64,000 bases of DNA, taken from positions 191,378 through 255,377 of the forward strand of contig CATLAX010000002.1 of the NCBI GenBank assembly GCA_949878575.1. The letters are read 5' to 3'. Origin of the DNA: an uncultured Alphaproteobacteria bacterium. GTDB lineage: Bacteria; Pseudomonadota; Alphaproteobacteria; Rs-D84. Below, piece by piece: positions 17,441 through 25,415 of the stretch; position 1 is the stretch's first letter, and every line of letters starts with the position of its first letter. Made by a program: the position numbers and the translations under genes. The notes below the pieces were generated by a model that saw nothing but the letters and a program-made list of their open reading frames with translations, ran no database searches and was not told the origin of the DNA.

Positions 17441-17520
17441 GTGATGTCTCCTTGGGTTTGTGATGTTGCTTATTTAAATTCTGGCGTATTTGGAACGCAA
17501 AATCATCAGGAACAAAAGCA

Positions 17521-17549
17521 TTGACAAAATATTTATTTGTATATATATT
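17521..17549 (+). promoter_or_regulatory. Sigma-70-type promoter of the LRR gene
   Basis: TTGACA (17521-17526) and TATATT (17544-17549) are separated by exactly 17 bases. Transcription would begin near 17556, only about 15 bases before the ATG at 17571, which rules out the earlier in-frame start at 17490. Confidence 0.7.
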
Positions 17550-17570
17550 TATATTAAATCGGTTAACACA

Positions 17571-19337
17571 ATGGGAAAAACGACATACGACATTATAAAG
17601 CATCAAAACGGCGAAGCGTTTGCGCGCGCACTGCGCGACAATAACCTGTTGGACACTCCCAACATCGTACAACTGGTCAAATTCGCCGGCCGCGACGCCA
17701 ACCCGGCCCTGCTTAGCTATATATGGTCAATAAAACGGTTTGAAACAACAAACGAGCATTCAGATCAGGATCCGTTTGAATTACTGCACCGTGCCGGGTA
17801 TGAATTTGTGGAATACGCCGATACTTTTGCGAAACAAAACCGCATAAAAAAGTATTTCCGCGAGAATGAAGAACTTTGCACATTCAGGGACGAGACCCGG
17901 CACCAGGAATACTATATCGTCAACGCGGTCAAATATGGCGCCGACAAGATACAGCCGTCACCCATCCCGCAGCGCCAGGATGAATACGGCACCAGCGTAA
18001 TATCAATACAAATGCGCAAGACCGGCGGATTCATATCAATAAAAAACAGATACAATCATTCTGTGGAATACTCTGACAGCACATTTGACAGCAACCCGGA
18101 CAATATAATTGCCGGGCTGTCTGCCGCACTAAAAACAAGATTCAATGTAAACTGGGCGGCAACGCGGGGCGCCCTGCCGGACGGATATGTGCGCATCGGC
18201 GACAATATATTAAAATACACCTATGAAATACACAATGCATACATAGGTGAAAACTTTTACGAACAACACGGCCGAATATATGAACTGGATAAAAACAGCC
18301 AGACAATGCTGGACTATTTTATCTGGGACGCCAAACAACAAAAACTGTTAAACCCGACAGGTGTGGACGACGGATTTATACGTGCATTCAGGACAGAGGC
18401 CGCCGGCAGAAAAGTCACACTGACCGGCCGGGCACCAAACCAGACTGTATGCATAGACGGCACAGAGGCGATAAAACTACAAGGCGGCCGCATAGTGTGG
18501 CTCAATTTTCCAAATGTGGAAAACGCCGCGCAAAATTTTCTGGCACATAACACATTGTTGAAACAGCTGCATATGGAAAATCTTAAAACAGCCGGCAGTA
18601 ATTTTCTGACATATAACGAGGGACTGTGCAATCTAAACCTGCCCAGGCTGGAACACACCGATTCCGGATTCCTGACATCAAACGAAACAATTACATCTGT
18701 AAATCTGCCGAATTTAAAGCATGCGGGAATGCACTTTTTGACGGCGAACACGGCACTGACAGAAATAAGCCTGCCAAACTTACTGTATGCAAACGATATT
18801 TTTCTGGCAAACAACAATACAATAAAACACGTTGATTTTCCACGTCTGACGCGCGTGGGTTCCAAATTTATGAAATGCAATATGGAACTGGAATTAGCCG
18901 AATTCCCATCACTTGTTGAGGCCGGCGACATGTTTTTACAGTCAAACCAGACACTGGCCGATTTTAAAGCACCAAAACTGCAAACTGTCGGCAGCCTCTT
19001 TCTGGCACACAATAACAGCCTGTTGCATTTGGAATTACCGGAACTAACCACGGCCGGCGACAGCTTCCTTTTTCAACGGGCGCCGCTGGACAGGCTGTAT
19101 CTGCCAAAACTGCAGCATGTCGGCACACAATTTTTACAATACAACCTGTTCTTAAAATATCTGTATGCACCTATGCTGACATACATAGACAAAGAATCAC
19201 TGACGTATAATAAACGGATACGCAACCAGATTATGGCCCAGCGTCCAAACGCATTAAAGCGCGCCATGCGGAAAATTCAAAAGCTGGCACACAGGCAGGC
19301 CAAAAATCCAAAAATATCACAGGAAAAATCAAGATAA
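17571..19337 (+). CDS. Leucine-rich-repeat protein with 22-residue repeats
   Basis: In this 588-residue protein residues 1-310 are an unrecognised N-terminal region. From about 310 to 550 there are about eleven repeats of 22 residues with the pattern L-x-x-L-x-L-P-x-L-x-x-A-G-x-x-F-L-x-x-N, an LRR-like solenoid related in style to BspA repeats. No signal peptide is visible, so it may act in the cytoplasm. LRR solenoids usually bind proteins. A strong promoter and a terminator make it a single-gene unit. The tail is basic. Confidence 0.7.
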   Translation: MGKTTYDIIKHQNGEAFARALRDNNLLDTPNIVQLVKFAGRDANPALLSYIWSIKRFETTNEHSDQDPFELLHRAGYEFVEYADTFAKQNRIKKYFRENEELCTFRDETRHQEYYIVNAVKYGADKIQPSPIPQRQDEYGTSVISIQMRKTGGFISIKNRYNHSVEYSDSTFDSNPDNIIAGLSAALKTRFNVNWAATRGALPDGYVRIGDNILKYTYEIHNAYIGENFYEQHGRIYELDKNSQTMLDYFIWDAKQQKLLNPTGVDDGFIRAFRTEAAGRKVTLTGRAPNQTVCIDGTEAIKLQGGRIVWLNFPNVENAAQNFLAHNTLLKQLHMENLKTAGSNFLTYNEGLCNLNLPRLEHTDSGFLTSNETITSVNLPNLKHAGMHFLTANTALTEISLPNLLYANDIFLANNNTIKHVDFPRLTRVGSKFMKCNMELELAEFPSLVEAGDMFLQSNQTLADFKAPKLQTVGSLFLAHNNSLLHLELPELTTAGDSFLFQRAPLDRLYLPKLQHVGTQFLQYNLFLKYLYAPMLTYIDKESLTYNKRIRNQIMAQRPNALKRAMRKIQKLAHRQAKNPKISQEKSR

Positions 19338-19341
19338 TAAA

Positions 19342-19368
19342 AAACAGCCCGCGTCTGGCGGGCTGTTT
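19342..19368. terminator. Bidirectional terminator
   Basis: The stem AAACAGCCCGC/GCGGGCTGTTT has a five-base loop and lies between convergent genes. Confidence 0.85.
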
Positions 19369-19374
19369 CATTTA

Positions 19375-20400
19375 TTATTTAAGGCTTGTTTTGAAAAACG
19401 CGTCTATTTTATCAAACGGTATTTTGTCCGGATTATCGTACAAATCCGTATGATTGGCACCGGGAATTATCAGCAATTCCTTGTTGTCGCCGGTTAGTTT
19501 TTTAAACGCGTCTTCGCTAAAATAACGACTGTGGGCATTTTCGCCATGTATCATTAAAACAGGCGCGCGTATTTCACCGATGTACGCCAGTATCGGCATG
19601 TTTATAAACGACAGATTTGACGTGACGCGCCATCCCTTGTTTGATGCGACGGACCGCGGATGATAACCGCGCGGCGTCTTGTAATACGCGACATAATCCT
19701 TCATAAACTGCGGTGCGTCGTCAGGCGCGACATCCGGCAGACCGCCTGCAAACGCATAATCGCCGGACGCGGCGTCCGCGGTACGCTGTGCATTTAATTG
19801 TTCACGCAGCGCATAACGGTCATCCGGTGTCGCGGTGTCAAAATAGCCGTTTGCATTAACGCGGCTCATGTCATACATGGTGGATGTTACCGTCGCCTTT
19901 ATGCGCGTATCCATCGCCGCCGCATTCAATCCCATTCCGCCAAAGCCGCATATACCTATGATGCCGATTTTATCCGCATCAACATGCGATAATGTGGTCA
20001 AATAGTCAACCGCGGCGGAAAAATCTTCTGTATTTATATCAGGCGACGCCACATTGCGCGGCCGGCCGCCGCTTTGCCCGGTATAAGACGCATCAAACGC
20101 CAGCGCAACAAACCCGCGCGCAGCCATTTCCTGGGCGTAACGGCCCGACACCTGCTCTTTGACGGCGCCGAACGGCCCCGCAACGGCAATCGCCGCCCGC
20201 TTTTCGTTTCCAATGTTTTTCGGCATATACAAATCGCCGGCCAGTCTTATCCCGTACCGGTTTTTAAAATGCACACGATGAACAGTCACATTCGGGTTCT
20301 TCTCAAACGTCTTGTCCCAGCGCGACGCCCGCCATGCATACGCCCCGCCGGCGGCCAGGGCCAGTGCAACCAGACCCAAAATCACAAATCCTGCTTTCAT
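19375..20400 (-). CDS. Membrane-anchored alpha/beta hydrolase (DLH-like)
   Basis: This 341-residue protein has an N-terminal signal anchor (about residues 4-22) and an alpha/beta-hydrolase fold. The nucleophile elbow reads GICGFGG (around residue 150), with Cys in place of Ser as in dienelactone hydrolases. Candidate acid and His residues are in the HGENAH region and in GANHTDLY near the C-terminus. The substrate is unknown. Its promoter has a 19-bp spacer with a CTTAGA/TCTAAG dyad, a MerR-type signature nearly the same as that upstream of the DUF362 gene at 63483. Confidence 0.8.
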   Translation of the reverse strand: MKAGFVILGLVALALAAGGAYAWRASRWDKTFEKNPNVTVHRVHFKNRYGIRLAGDLYMPKNIGNEKRAAIAVAGPFGAVKEQVSGRYAQEMAARGFVALAFDASYTGQSGGRPRNVASPDINTEDFSAAVDYLTTLSHVDADKIGIIGICGFGGMGLNAAAMDTRIKATVTSTMYDMSRVNANGYFDTATPDDRYALREQLNAQRTADAASGDYAFAGGLPDVAPDDAPQFMKDYVAYYKTPRGYHPRSVASNKGWRVTSNLSFINMPILAYIGEIRAPVLMIHGENAHSRYFSEDAFKKLTGDNKELLIIPGANHTDLYDNPDKIPFDKIDAFFKTSLK

Positions 20401-20431
20401 TATTTTTCCTCCGTTTAATAGTTACGTAAAA

Positions 20432-20462
20432 ACTATAACACTTAGACCGCGCTCTAAGTCAA
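20432..20462 (-). promoter_or_regulatory. MerR-type promoter and operator of the hydrolase gene
   Basis: On the minus strand TTGACT (20457-20462) and TATAGT (20432-20437) are 19 bases apart, the over-long spacing that MerR activators correct. The spacer region holds the dyad CTTAGA/TCTAAG (20441-20458). Confidence 0.75.
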
Positions 20463-20479
20463 GCATTTTTACCTCATAC

Positions 20480-20508
20480 TTGACTTTATGCATTTTTGAC
20501 AATAAAAT
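20480..20508 (+). promoter_or_regulatory. Promoter of the HD-domain gene
   Basis: TTGACT (20480-20485) and TAAAAT (20503-20508) are separated by 17 bases, 31 bases before the ATG at 20540. Confidence 0.55.
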
Positions 20509-20539
20509 ACTGCACTGCAATTCAAGAGGTAATATTTAC

Positions 20540-21523
20540 ATGACATGCTGCGATAACATTTGGGGCGTCGTTAAAACATCGGAACCGGTATTCCGCGACA
20601 TCATAGTATCACCAACGTTTCAGCGTTTACAGGGCATAAATCTGGGGCCATGGTGTCCGAACATGCCGTTTTATTCCACGCCGATATCCCGGTACCAGCA
20701 TTCAATCGGCGTATTGATGGTTCTGCGCATACACGGTGCATCCGTTCCGGAACAAATTGCAGGATTAATACACGACGTGTCGCATACGGCGTTTTCTCAT
20801 TTGTCAGACAGAATTTTCGGCGCGCCGGAATCTTCCAAAACACAAAGTTATCAGGATGACATACACGAGAGCTTTGTAAAAAATTCCGAACTGGCCGACA
20901 TTATGAACCGACACGGATACGATCCGGACAAAATATTGGATGAATCACAGTTTAAATTGAAAGAGCGCGAACTGCCCGACCTGTGCGCCGACAGAATAGA
21001 TTACAGCCTGCGCGCCCTGCCCCATATGCATCAATACGGAAAATTGTTGGATTGTGACGAAAAAGTATTGGCAAAATCATTCGTCGCCACCCCGAACGGC
21101 TTTGTAATGCGCGACCGCATTTCCGCACAAACATTCGCACGGGCCTTCAACAAAACAGATGAAGAGATTTACTCCAGCTACAACTCCGCTTTTTACGAAG
21201 AAATGCTGGCACAGATTTGCCGCGAAAGCATAGCACGCGGCATTTTAACCAAAGAAGACTTTTTCCATATGACAGACATGCAGGTAATCGGAAAAATGCA
21301 TGCGGCCGGCGTTGACTTTGCACCGCTGTATCGCACACCTTCACAATGGCGGCAAAAAACGGACCAGGACGGCGTAACCCTGCTGCAAAAGGCACGCCGC
21401 ATAGACCCGCCGTTTTTGGATGAAAACAACAACATACAAAGATTAAGCAGCGTTGATGAAGACTTTGCAAAATACTTTGCGGCATGTCCGAAATATATGC
21501 AGTACAAAATTAAAACCCGCTAA
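20540..21523 (+). CDS. HD-domain phosphohydrolase
   Basis: This 327-residue protein of the HD superfamily carries H in RYQHSIGV, the HD pair in LIHDVSHTAFSH and a later Asp in CADRIDYSL, the usual H...HD...D metal set. The early FQRLQGINLG sequence resembles the SAMHD1/dGTPase-like branch, so a nucleotide substrate is likely but not shown. The start at 20540 follows AAGAGG and a promoter; the long upstream extension of the frame overlaps the hydrolase promoter and is rejected. Confidence 0.8.
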   Translation: MTCCDNIWGVVKTSEPVFRDIIVSPTFQRLQGINLGPWCPNMPFYSTPISRYQHSIGVLMVLRIHGASVPEQIAGLIHDVSHTAFSHLSDRIFGAPESSKTQSYQDDIHESFVKNSELADIMNRHGYDPDKILDESQFKLKERELPDLCADRIDYSLRALPHMHQYGKLLDCDEKVLAKSFVATPNGFVMRDRISAQTFARAFNKTDEEIYSSYNSAFYEEMLAQICRESIARGILTKEDFFHMTDMQVIGKMHAAGVDFAPLYRTPSQWRQKTDQDGVTLLQKARRIDPPFLDENNNIQRLSSVDEDFAKYFAACPKYMQYKIKTR

Positions 21524-21542
21524 TAAAAAAGGCCTACATTCC

Positions 21543-21578
21543 ATAAAAAACACCCCGCCATACGACGGGGATGTTTTT
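21543..21578. terminator. Bidirectional terminator
   Basis: The stem CCCCG/CGGGG, with outer ACA/TGT pairing and A/T runs, lies between the HD gene and the ferredoxin gene. Confidence 0.7.
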
Positions 21579-21590
21579 ATTAAACAGCTT

Positions 21591-21773
21591 TTATTGCACA
21601 TCCGGTGCAATGGCCGCAACCGGACATATCGCCGCACAAGTACCGCACGATATGCACTTTGCCGGGTCAATAACACACTTGCCATCGGCCCCGACAGATA
21701 TTGCCATCACGGGACACGCGCCCATGCACGTGTGACACCCTATACACTTTGCCGGGTCTATTTTATATGCCAT
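21591..21773 (-). CDS. 2[4Fe-4S] ferredoxin
   Basis: This 60-residue ferredoxin has two classical cluster motifs, CIGCHTCMGACP and CISCGTCAAICP, and the internal repeat typical of clostridial-type ferredoxins. It is a low-potential electron carrier suited to anaerobic metabolism. AAGGAG precedes the ATG. The Bax-inhibitor-like gene ends 13 bases upstream, so the two are probably one transcript. Confidence 0.92.
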   Translation of the reverse strand: MAYKIDPAKCIGCHTCMGACPVMAISVGADGKCVIDPAKCISCGTCAAICPVAAIAPDVQ

Positions 21774-21786
21774 TTTTTACCACTCC

Positions 21787-22509
21787 TTAATTACGGTTCA
21801 GCAAACTTAACAGATACTGGAACATCGCTATGAACGATATGTACAAATGCAGCGCCCCCAGTACGGCCAGCTGGTTGCGGTGCGTTTCATCCGGCATAAC
21901 CTCGTACGCACGCTTTAAATTCTGCATGTCATACGCGGTAAACAGCGCGAATATCAACACACCCAACAGGCACACGATTGTTGCAAATGTGCTGCCCAGC
22001 GGCCATATGAACGACGCCAGCCCAACCAACACCAAACCTATCATACCCATCATCAGGAATACACCCAGGAACGACAGATCTTTGACAGTCTTATACCCGA
22101 ACAACGCCATGCATCCGAACATCAGCGCCGCTATGATAAACGCATATAATATTGATGCCGGATTAACCGCCAGCGCACCCCAAATCAGCGGTGTCATACC
22201 CAGACCAACCAAAACCGCATACAGTGCCAACAATGCCGCCGCCATGCCAGGCTTCATGGAAAAGGCGCGAACCTGGGCCCATATGGACAATGCCAGACCG
22301 CCGAATATTATGATATAGAACAATGCGGACATCCCGCCCTCGTTCACCAGCAGGCGAATTCCGCCGCCATAAATCGTCAACCATGACGTTATGGCCGTAA
22401 TTCCAACCGCCCCGAACATCAGCGCAAATATGCGTTTCAGGTACAGATCAATGCCGCCCGCCGCACGATTTGCAGCAGATGTCGCATTTTTTGCTTTCTT
22501 TGCAATCAT
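21787..22509 (-). CDS. Bax inhibitor-1/YccA-like membrane protein
   Basis: In this 240-residue protein about seven hydrophobic helices fill residues 28-235. The C-terminal pattern TAYDMQNLKRAY and the final LHLYISFIAMFQYLL are characteristic of bacterial TMBIM/YccA-YbhL proteins, inner-membrane proteins related to calcium-leak channels and to FtsH modulators. An AAGGAG site supports the ATG at 22509 rather than 22551. Confidence 0.85.
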   Translation of the reverse strand: MIAKKAKNATSAANRAAGGIDLYLKRIFALMFGAVGITAITSWLTIYGGGIRLLVNEGGMSALFYIIIFGGLALSIWAQVRAFSMKPGMAAALLALYAVLVGLGMTPLIWGALAVNPASILYAFIIAALMFGCMALFGYKTVKDLSFLGVFLMMGMIGLVLVGLASFIWPLGSTFATIVCLLGVLIFALFTAYDMQNLKRAYEVMPDETHRNQLAVLGALHLYISFIAMFQYLLSLLNRN

Positions 22510-22580
22510 CTTTTTTCTCCTTGTTATTTTAAATATATATAATACAATCATTGTTGAAATTCAAGAAAAAAGGATTGAAC

Positions 22581-22814
22581 ATGAGCGGCCTAAGTCATAA
22601 AGCAGCGGAAAAGAGAGAACGTAATTTACGTGGCGGGGCAAAGCCTGACTTAACCAGCTACGACAAAGACAAAACAATGCAGGACATTTCCAGACAGCTG
22701 CATGCGGCCCAGGAAAAACTGGCCAGGATGGAGGCTGACGGAACCGCCACAGAGGCTGGCTTGAAAAAGATGCGTGAAATTGTTGCGAATTTGTCGGCCA
22801 CTCTTAAACGCTAA
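22581..22814 (+). CDS. Small coiled-coil protein 1 of a tandem cluster
   Basis: This 77-residue, hydrophilic protein has a basic N-terminus and a helical C-terminal two-thirds (residues 30-75) with heptad-like Leu/Ile/Met spacing. No family is recognised. It is the first of four similar-sized plus-strand ORFs before lgt and shares with the next ones a closing pattern L-x-x-I/V-x-x-N/I-L-x-x-x-L-x-R. A TATAAT box is at 22538-22543. Confidence 0.6.
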   Translation: MSGLSHKAAEKRERNLRGGAKPDLTSYDKDKTMQDISRQLHAAQEKLARMEADGTATEAGLKKMREIVANLSATLKR

Positions 22815-22825
22815 AAGGACGAAAA

Positions 22826-23074
22826 ATGGATTATTATACACCGGAAATGGAAAAACAGGCCAACCAGTATCTGAACCAGATTGCCGACAATGAATATATT
22901 GCCAGCGGCGCCGCAAATCATCATGCAACCATTGACAGACTGCGGGCACGCGCGACATCAGTAGAGGCTGAAATACAGAAGATGAAAAAGGACAATGTCC
23001 AAGACGCGGCACGCATGGAACGCTTAAACATAATATTGAAAAATTTGCAGGGAACATTAAACAGGACAAGATAA
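22826..23074 (+). CDS. Small coiled-coil protein 2 of a tandem cluster
   Basis: This 82-residue protein has a C-terminal half (IDRLRARATSVEAEIQKMKK then MERLNIILKNLQGTL) that looks like a helical hairpin similar to those of neighbours 1 and 3. AAAGGACG lies just upstream. It begins 11 bases after gene 1 ends and stops one base before the next likely start (TAAAATG), so the cluster is an operon. The function is unknown. Confidence 0.6.
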   Translation: MDYYTPEMEKQANQYLNQIADNEYIASGAANHHATIDRLRARATSVEAEIQKMKKDNVQDAARMERLNIILKNLQGTLNRTR

Positions 23075-23075
23075 A

Positions 23076-23332
23076 ATGAACAAAATGACCATCAGAACAA
23101 TTAAGCCGACAGATAGAATAGCTCCCCCACCCCCATGGAGATTGATATACTGCAATCCACCCATAATGCGCGCACGGCAAAATCAAACATAGAAACAATG
23201 TTAAAAAATACGGAACAGCAGCTGGCAAAGGCAATCTCTGCAACGTATCCGGACGCACGCCGTATCGCCCGCCTGCAGGAAACTGTTAACAACCTGCGCC
23301 AGACGATTGCCCGCGCACAACACCAACATTAA
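23076..23332 (+). pseudogene. Small coiled-coil protein 3, apparently frameshifted in a poly-C tract
   Basis: The ATG at 23076 has a ribosome-binding site (AGGAC) and directly follows gene 2. After 19 codons the frame meets CTCCCCCACCCCCATGG and is lost. The downstream frame from 23135 encodes 65 residues with the same helical hairpin as genes 1 and 2, but it has no ribosome-binding site and a TAG close upstream. Adding one C would join the frames into an 85-residue protein, the size of its siblings. It may be a sequencing error, a mutation or a phase-variable gene. Alternatively, 23135-23332 is used alone. Confidence 0.55.
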
Positions 23333-23347
23333 AATTAGGAAATTATC

Positions 23348-23554
23348 ATGCAGCCCAAATATCAGGAAAACGAACTATCCCAATACTTAATTGACCAGTC
23401 GCGCAGAATAGAAGACAGCGTGTCGCTGGGCAGTTATGATCTTAGTTTTGAAACACAGGAAAGAAACCGCCTGCGCGAGGATCAGGAAATCCTGGAATCC
23501 AAATACAATGCCAAAATGGCGGCCCAACTGTGCAACAAGCAAAAATCACGATAA
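23348..23554 (+). CDS. Small charged protein 4 of a tandem cluster
   Basis: This 68-residue, highly charged protein is probably helical, with no membrane segment. It is preceded by TAGGAAA and ends three bases before lgt begins, so lgt is probably the last gene of this operon. It is less clearly similar to the other three small proteins. No family is recognised. Confidence 0.55.
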   Translation: MQPKYQENELSQYLIDQSRRIEDSVSLGSYDLSFETQERNRLREDQEILESKYNAKMAAQLCNKQKSR

Positions 23555-23557
23555 CAA

Positions 23558-24358
23558 ATGTCAATTATCGTAAATCCGATTTCGCCTGTGGCGTTTTCAA
23601 TAATAGGCCTGGATATACGGTGGTATGCACTGGCCTATATTGCGGCGTTTGTCTGCGGCTATTTTTTATTCCGTCATTTGGCGGCGCGCCCCAACAGCGG
23701 CATTGAAATAACAAAAAAACAGCTGGACGATTTGCTGACGGCCGTTATTCTGGGCGTCATACTTGGCGGCCGCCTGGGATATGTGCTGTTTTACAACCTG
23801 TCATTCTTTTTGGCGCATCCGTTGGAAATTTTTGCCGTCTGGCATGGCGGGATGAGCTTTCACGGCGGCCTTATCGGCGTTATTATCGCAACATTTATCG
23901 CCGCACGAAAAATAAAAATCAATGCATGGCGCCTGCTGGACTTAATGGCCGTTGTCGCCCCCATAGGACTGTTTTTCGGCCGTATAGCCAATTTTATCAA
24001 TATGGAGGTTATGGGCCGTCCAACCTCGGGCCCGCTGGGCGTAATATTTGCCGGCACTGGCGACATCGTTCCGCGCCACCCCAGTCCGCTATACGAAGCC
24101 GCCACGGAAGGCGTGGCCTTATTTATCCTAATGGTGTGCCTGTACCGCTTTACCGGATTGCGCAGACACCCGGGGGCACTGGGCGGCATTTTAGGCATGG
24201 CATACGCCGTGTTCAGAATATTTTGCGAACAGTTTCGCGCACCGGATGTTCAAATAGGTTTCTTAACCAGCTGGGGCTTAACCATGGGCCAGTTACTGTC
24301 CGGTGCAATGTTTATTGCGGGCGCTGTTATTTTTACGTTTGCAATACGCAAAAAATAA
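23558..24358 (+). CDS. lgt: Prolipoprotein diacylglyceryl transferase
   Basis: This 266-residue inner-membrane enzyme with about seven helices transfers diacylglycerol from phosphatidylglycerol to the lipobox cysteine of prolipoproteins. It shows the family sequences RWYALAYI near residue 22, the HGGMSFHGGL region near 100, and GRIANFINMEVMGRP. Its substrates include the many lipoproteins in this window (LptE, MltB and others). It is followed by tRNA-Ser. Confidence 0.95.
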   Translation: MSIIVNPISPVAFSIIGLDIRWYALAYIAAFVCGYFLFRHLAARPNSGIEITKKQLDDLLTAVILGVILGGRLGYVLFYNLSFFLAHPLEIFAVWHGGMSFHGGLIGVIIATFIAARKIKINAWRLLDLMAVVAPIGLFFGRIANFINMEVMGRPTSGPLGVIFAGTGDIVPRHPSPLYEAATEGVALFILMVCLYRFTGLRRHPGALGGILGMAYAVFRIFCEQFRAPDVQIGFLTSWGLTMGQLLSGAMFIAGAVIFTFAIRKK

Positions 24359-24384
24359 TATAAAATAAGTCCGAATAAAGTTTC

Positions 24385-24474
24385 GGATGGGTGGCAGAGC
24401 GGTCGATTGCGACGGTCTTGAAAACCGTTGAGGGTGCAAGCCCTCCGGGGGTTCGAATCCCTCCCCATCCGCCA
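24385..24474 (+). tRNA. tRNA-Ser(TGA)
   Basis: This 90-nt tRNA has a 7-bp acceptor GGATGGG/CCCATCC, a long variable arm, TTCGAAT in the T loop, anticodon loop CTTGAAA and encoded CCA. A foreign island is inserted at its 3' end, and the last six bases form part of the repeated attachment core. Confidence 0.95.
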
Positions 24475-24632
24475 GTGATAAGTATAAGTTCAAAATTATA
24501 CAAAATTTATATCAAAAATCCCCGTGTTCCGCGGGGATTTTGTTATTTTACCGACTCCGATAAGCCCATCGTTACAGGCCCATCCGCCCCATTTCTCGGA
24601 TAACTATATCTCGGCCAATTTCGCAAAGTCAG
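24469..24632. repeat. Left attachment repeat of the island (attL-like)
   Basis: The core CCGCCAGTGATAAG (24469-24482) is identical to 35623-35636. A further 120-nt segment (24513-24632) matches 35666-35785 at about 84 percent by hand count. It includes the terminator hairpin TCCCCG/CGGGGA after tRNA-Ser and ends in TTTCGCAAAGTCAG. Confidence 0.8.
24513..24543. terminator. Terminator downstream of tRNA-Ser
   Basis: The stem AAAATCCCCG/CGGGGATTTT is followed by TGTTATTTT. It lies inside the left repeat. Confidence 0.8.
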
Positions 24633-25357
24633 TGAAGGTGTTTTTGACATCCTCGAATTGCATTGATGAGTTTTACATCGTCTGGGGATATAAAGTTTGT
24701 TTCAATTACTAAAAACTCTCGTGGGGTAAGCAGTGACTTATACAGCAGCATGGCTTGTTCATTATTACTATGTTTTGTATTGGTAATAATTGCTATTTCA
24801 TGATTGGGAAAACGGACCAAGCAGGCCGTTTTTCCGCAATATTTATTTGTGGCAAACATGGTTATATTATCTACCGCGGTTTGGGTGTTTTTACGAAATA
24901 CAATGGGAACAAATAATGTTTTATCGTCTGGAATTTCATCCTTAAGAATCTGTAAAGCAATTGCTTCATATTTACCCAGGTGAAAGCTTTCAGATGACAC
25001 TGAAGCACGCCAAGCTAATGATATAAAAAATTTACGCAGTTTGGCATAGTCAAAATCAGGTGCCTGCATCAGATACGTTTTGATGTCATCGACATTTTGA
25101 AAGGGATGATTTTTTATAGCGTGGGCTAGAATTCGGTTTGCGTATCCATCCAGCGTGCCCAGTTTATTATCACAATCCGTACACATTAAAGGTTCTTTAA
25201 GCCCATTTTGATAATTTTTTTTATCAATGGGATCTTTAGAGCCAGGGCGTATGGCGGTCATTGGTCCCCTGATTTTTAATTGATAAAAACATTTTGGAAT
25301 AATATGAGATTTTATTAATTCCTTTTCTTGTCCACAAAATTTACAAATTCCTTTCAT
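24629..25357 (-). CDS. HNH-type zinc-finger protein
   Basis: This 242-residue protein has an N-terminal CKFCGQEKELIKSHIIPKCF and, later, CTDCDN: the CxxC...SHIIP...CxxC layout of HNH nucleases and related zinc proteins. The C-terminal two-thirds are unrecognised. Catalytic competence is uncertain. It lies just inside the left end of the island, reaching into the repeat by four bases, and is read toward tRNA-Ser. Confidence 0.65.
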   Translation of the reverse strand: MKGICKFCGQEKELIKSHIIPKCFYQLKIRGPMTAIRPGSKDPIDKKNYQNGLKEPLMCTDCDNKLGTLDGYANRILAHAIKNHPFQNVDDIKTYLMQAPDFDYAKLRKFFISLAWRASVSSESFHLGKYEAIALQILKDEIPDDKTLFVPIVFRKNTQTAVDNITMFATNKYCGKTACLVRFPNHEIAIITNTKHSNNEQAMLLYKSLLTPREFLVIETNFISPDDVKLINAIRGCQKHLH

Positions 25358-25415
25358 GCAATAAAAATAGGTTTATTAATTCTGCTTTTCAAGCCTGTTT
25401 GTAAAAATCTTTCTC

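Noticed and set aside
17490..17570. A 27-residue N-terminal extension of the LRR protein
   Set aside because: A TTGACA-N17-TATATT promoter lies inside it, so the transcript starts after the upstream ATG.
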